DNA of 33,353 nt from Acidobacteriaceae bacterium (GTDB taxonomy: Bacteria > Acidobacteriota > Terriglobia > Terriglobales > Acidobacteriaceae): assembly GCA_030037475.1 (NCBI GenBank), contig JASHRH010000229.1, positions 1 through 33,353 of the forward strand. The letters run 5' to 3'. This document shows positions 32,390-33,353 of this stretch, in pieces. A program made the translations under genes and the position numbers. The first letter of the stretch is position 1. Every line of letters starts with the position of its first letter. The notes beneath the pieces were generated by a model. It saw only the letters and a list, made by a program, of their open reading frames with translations, searched no databases and was not told the origin of the DNA.

Positions 32390-33353
32390 ACTGCTGCCGT
32401 ACGGCGGTTGACGTTAAGATCCCACTCAGAACGTTGACGTTGCCGTCGATCGGCGGCGTTTTCAGGCCCAGGATTTTCGCAATCAGCGGGTAGACGTTCA
32501 CATTCTCAAAAGGCCGCAGCGTCACGCCAGGGCGGATGCCGGGCCCCTCGGCGTAAAAGATCCCTCGCATCTGCGGCATAAGGAATGGATCGAAGCCCCC
32601 TTGCCCGGGTGCGGGCTTTGCGCCGCCGACGGCCAGTCCGCGAATGGCGCAGGGCCCGCGCGCAACAATGACCGGGTCGCCTTCGCGGGGATTGCTGTTG
32701 AAGTGCAGCGCGGCGGGAACGTTCGCCCGGCGATAGACCATGAAGCGCGGATCCGCTGCTTTCAGCTTCTGGTAGGCTGCGTTGGCCGCGGCTTCTGACG
32801 GAGCATACAGGAGCGGCCCGACTGTGGTGAACCCGGTTAAGGGCGCGCCGGCGTCGAGGTCGATCCAATTACCGTCGACGGACGCCATGCCGTGATCGGA
32901 GACGATGAGCAAGTCGATGGGCAGATGCAGTGCATCGAGATCGCGCTCCAGCGTTCCGATCAAAGCGTCCACGCGTGGCACAGCCTCGGCCGTCTGCGGG
33001 CTGTCCGGACCGTATTCGCGCGCCGCGCGCTCGAGATCAGCGAAAGCGAGCGCGATGAAGTGAGGGCGTTCGGCCGCCGGCAGACGCAGCCATACGATGA
33101 CCTGCTCGATGCGGCGAGCATCCGAAGCCCTGCCTTCATCGCCGGCGGAATACGCTGGCCGCTCGCCGGCGATTTTCGCCTGCGCGCCCGGCCAGAAGAA
33201 GCAGGCGCTGCGCATCCCCTGCTGCTCCGCGAGCGACCACAGCGGCACGCCGCCGTACCAGGAACCGTCATCGGCAGCTTTCGGGTCGCTGGCGCGATAG
33301 ATCTCCTTGTGCGCCGGATCGTAAAACGCATCGGCGACGATGCCGTGGTGCTC
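32379..33353 (-). CDS. Nucleotide pyrophosphatase/phosphodiesterase-family protein, 5' end outside the window
   Basis: The last 324 residues of an alkaline-phosphatase-superfamily protein of the ENPP type, which hydrolyses phosphodiester or pyrophosphate bonds with two zinc ions. Reading on past the first internal GTG (33248), the frame stays open to the window edge and gives HHGIVADAFYDP and SWYGGVPLWSLAEQQG, exactly the family pattern, so the gene is longer than the frame starting there. LIVSDHGM holds the metal-binding Asp and His, and ENVNVYPLIAKILGL near the C-terminus is also typical. The nucleophile (Thr or Ser) and the signal peptide would lie in the missing N-terminal part. It overlaps nagA by 11 bp in convergent orientation. 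Confidence 0.9.
   Translation of the reverse strand, partial: EHHGIVADAFYDPAHKEIYRASDPKAADDGSWYGGVPLWSLAEQQGMRSACFFWPGAQAKIAGERPAYSAGDEGRASDARRIEQVIVWLRLPAAERPHFIALAFADLERAAREYGPDSPQTAEAVPRVDALIGTLERDLDALHLPIDLLIVSDHGMASVDGNWIDLDAGAPLTGFTTVGPLLYAPSEAAANAAYQKLKAADPRFMVYRRANVPAALHFNSNPREGDPVIVARGPCAIRGLAVGGAKPAPGQGGFDPFLMPQMRGIFYAEGPGIRPGVTLRPFENVNVYPLIAKILGLKTPPIDGNVNVLSGILTSTAVRQQFSR

Overview
The window looks like a GC-rich chromosomal segment of a Gram-negative bacterium, most probably an acidobacterium of the Terriglobales/Acidobacteriaceae type. The strongest pointers are a very large Oar-like TonB-dependent receptor with an N-terminal carboxypeptidase-regulatory-like domain and the NGRSF plug motif, a Tat-exported PaoABC-type molybdoenzyme, a secreted parallel beta-helix protein, and many small conserved proteins without known function. 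This taxonomic call is inference from gene content; there is no rRNA or tRNA gene in the window.

Layout. 1-648 is non-coding and carries two copies of a 39-bp hairpin-forming repeat. 649-3322 is a two-gene block with visibly lower GC than its surroundings: a four-helix membrane protein of unknown function, then a divergent glycogen/starch-synthase-like glycosyltransferase. 3323-3978 is a structured intergenic region leading into a membrane-bound diguanylate cyclase (GGDEL). Next come a DinB-like protein and a divergent HTH-WYL regulator, then rsmI coupled to an M50 (site-2 protease)-like CBS protein whose zinc motif is destroyed, and the divergent rsmD. A BrnT/BrnA toxin-antitoxin pair and gltX with a coupled unknown gene follow, then ddl with a structured leader, a small membrane-anchored protein and fabD.

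15.6-17.1 kb holds an orphan gas-vesicle GvpL/GvpF homologue divergent from a winged-helix regulator, across an AT-rich promoter region. 17.1-22.7 kb is one minus-strand operon, paoA-paoB-paoC-xdhC/paoD-mocA. It supplies the three subunits of a periplasmic xanthine dehydrogenase/aldehyde oxidase-family enzyme plus the chaperone and the cytidylyltransferase that make and insert its molybdenum cofactor. pgsA lies upstream in the same direction.

23.7-27.3 kb is the TonB-dependent receptor, preceded by a perfect CRP-type palindrome placed as in a class II activated promoter. Then follow a small four-helix membrane protein, the beta-helix protein, an ECF sigma factor overlapping a candidate anti-sigma gene, nagA (GlcNAc-6-phosphate deacetylase), and a nucleotide pyrophosphatase/phosphodiesterase-family gene that runs off the right edge. 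The right half reads as envelope biogenesis and nutrient acquisition (outer-membrane import, cell-wall sugar recycling, phospholipid synthesis).

I did not find a clearly new multi-gene system. The best leads are the REAVR pseudo-protease fused to CBS domains, the membrane protein/GT5-like island, the orphan GvpL/F gene with its own regulator, and several structured leaders.
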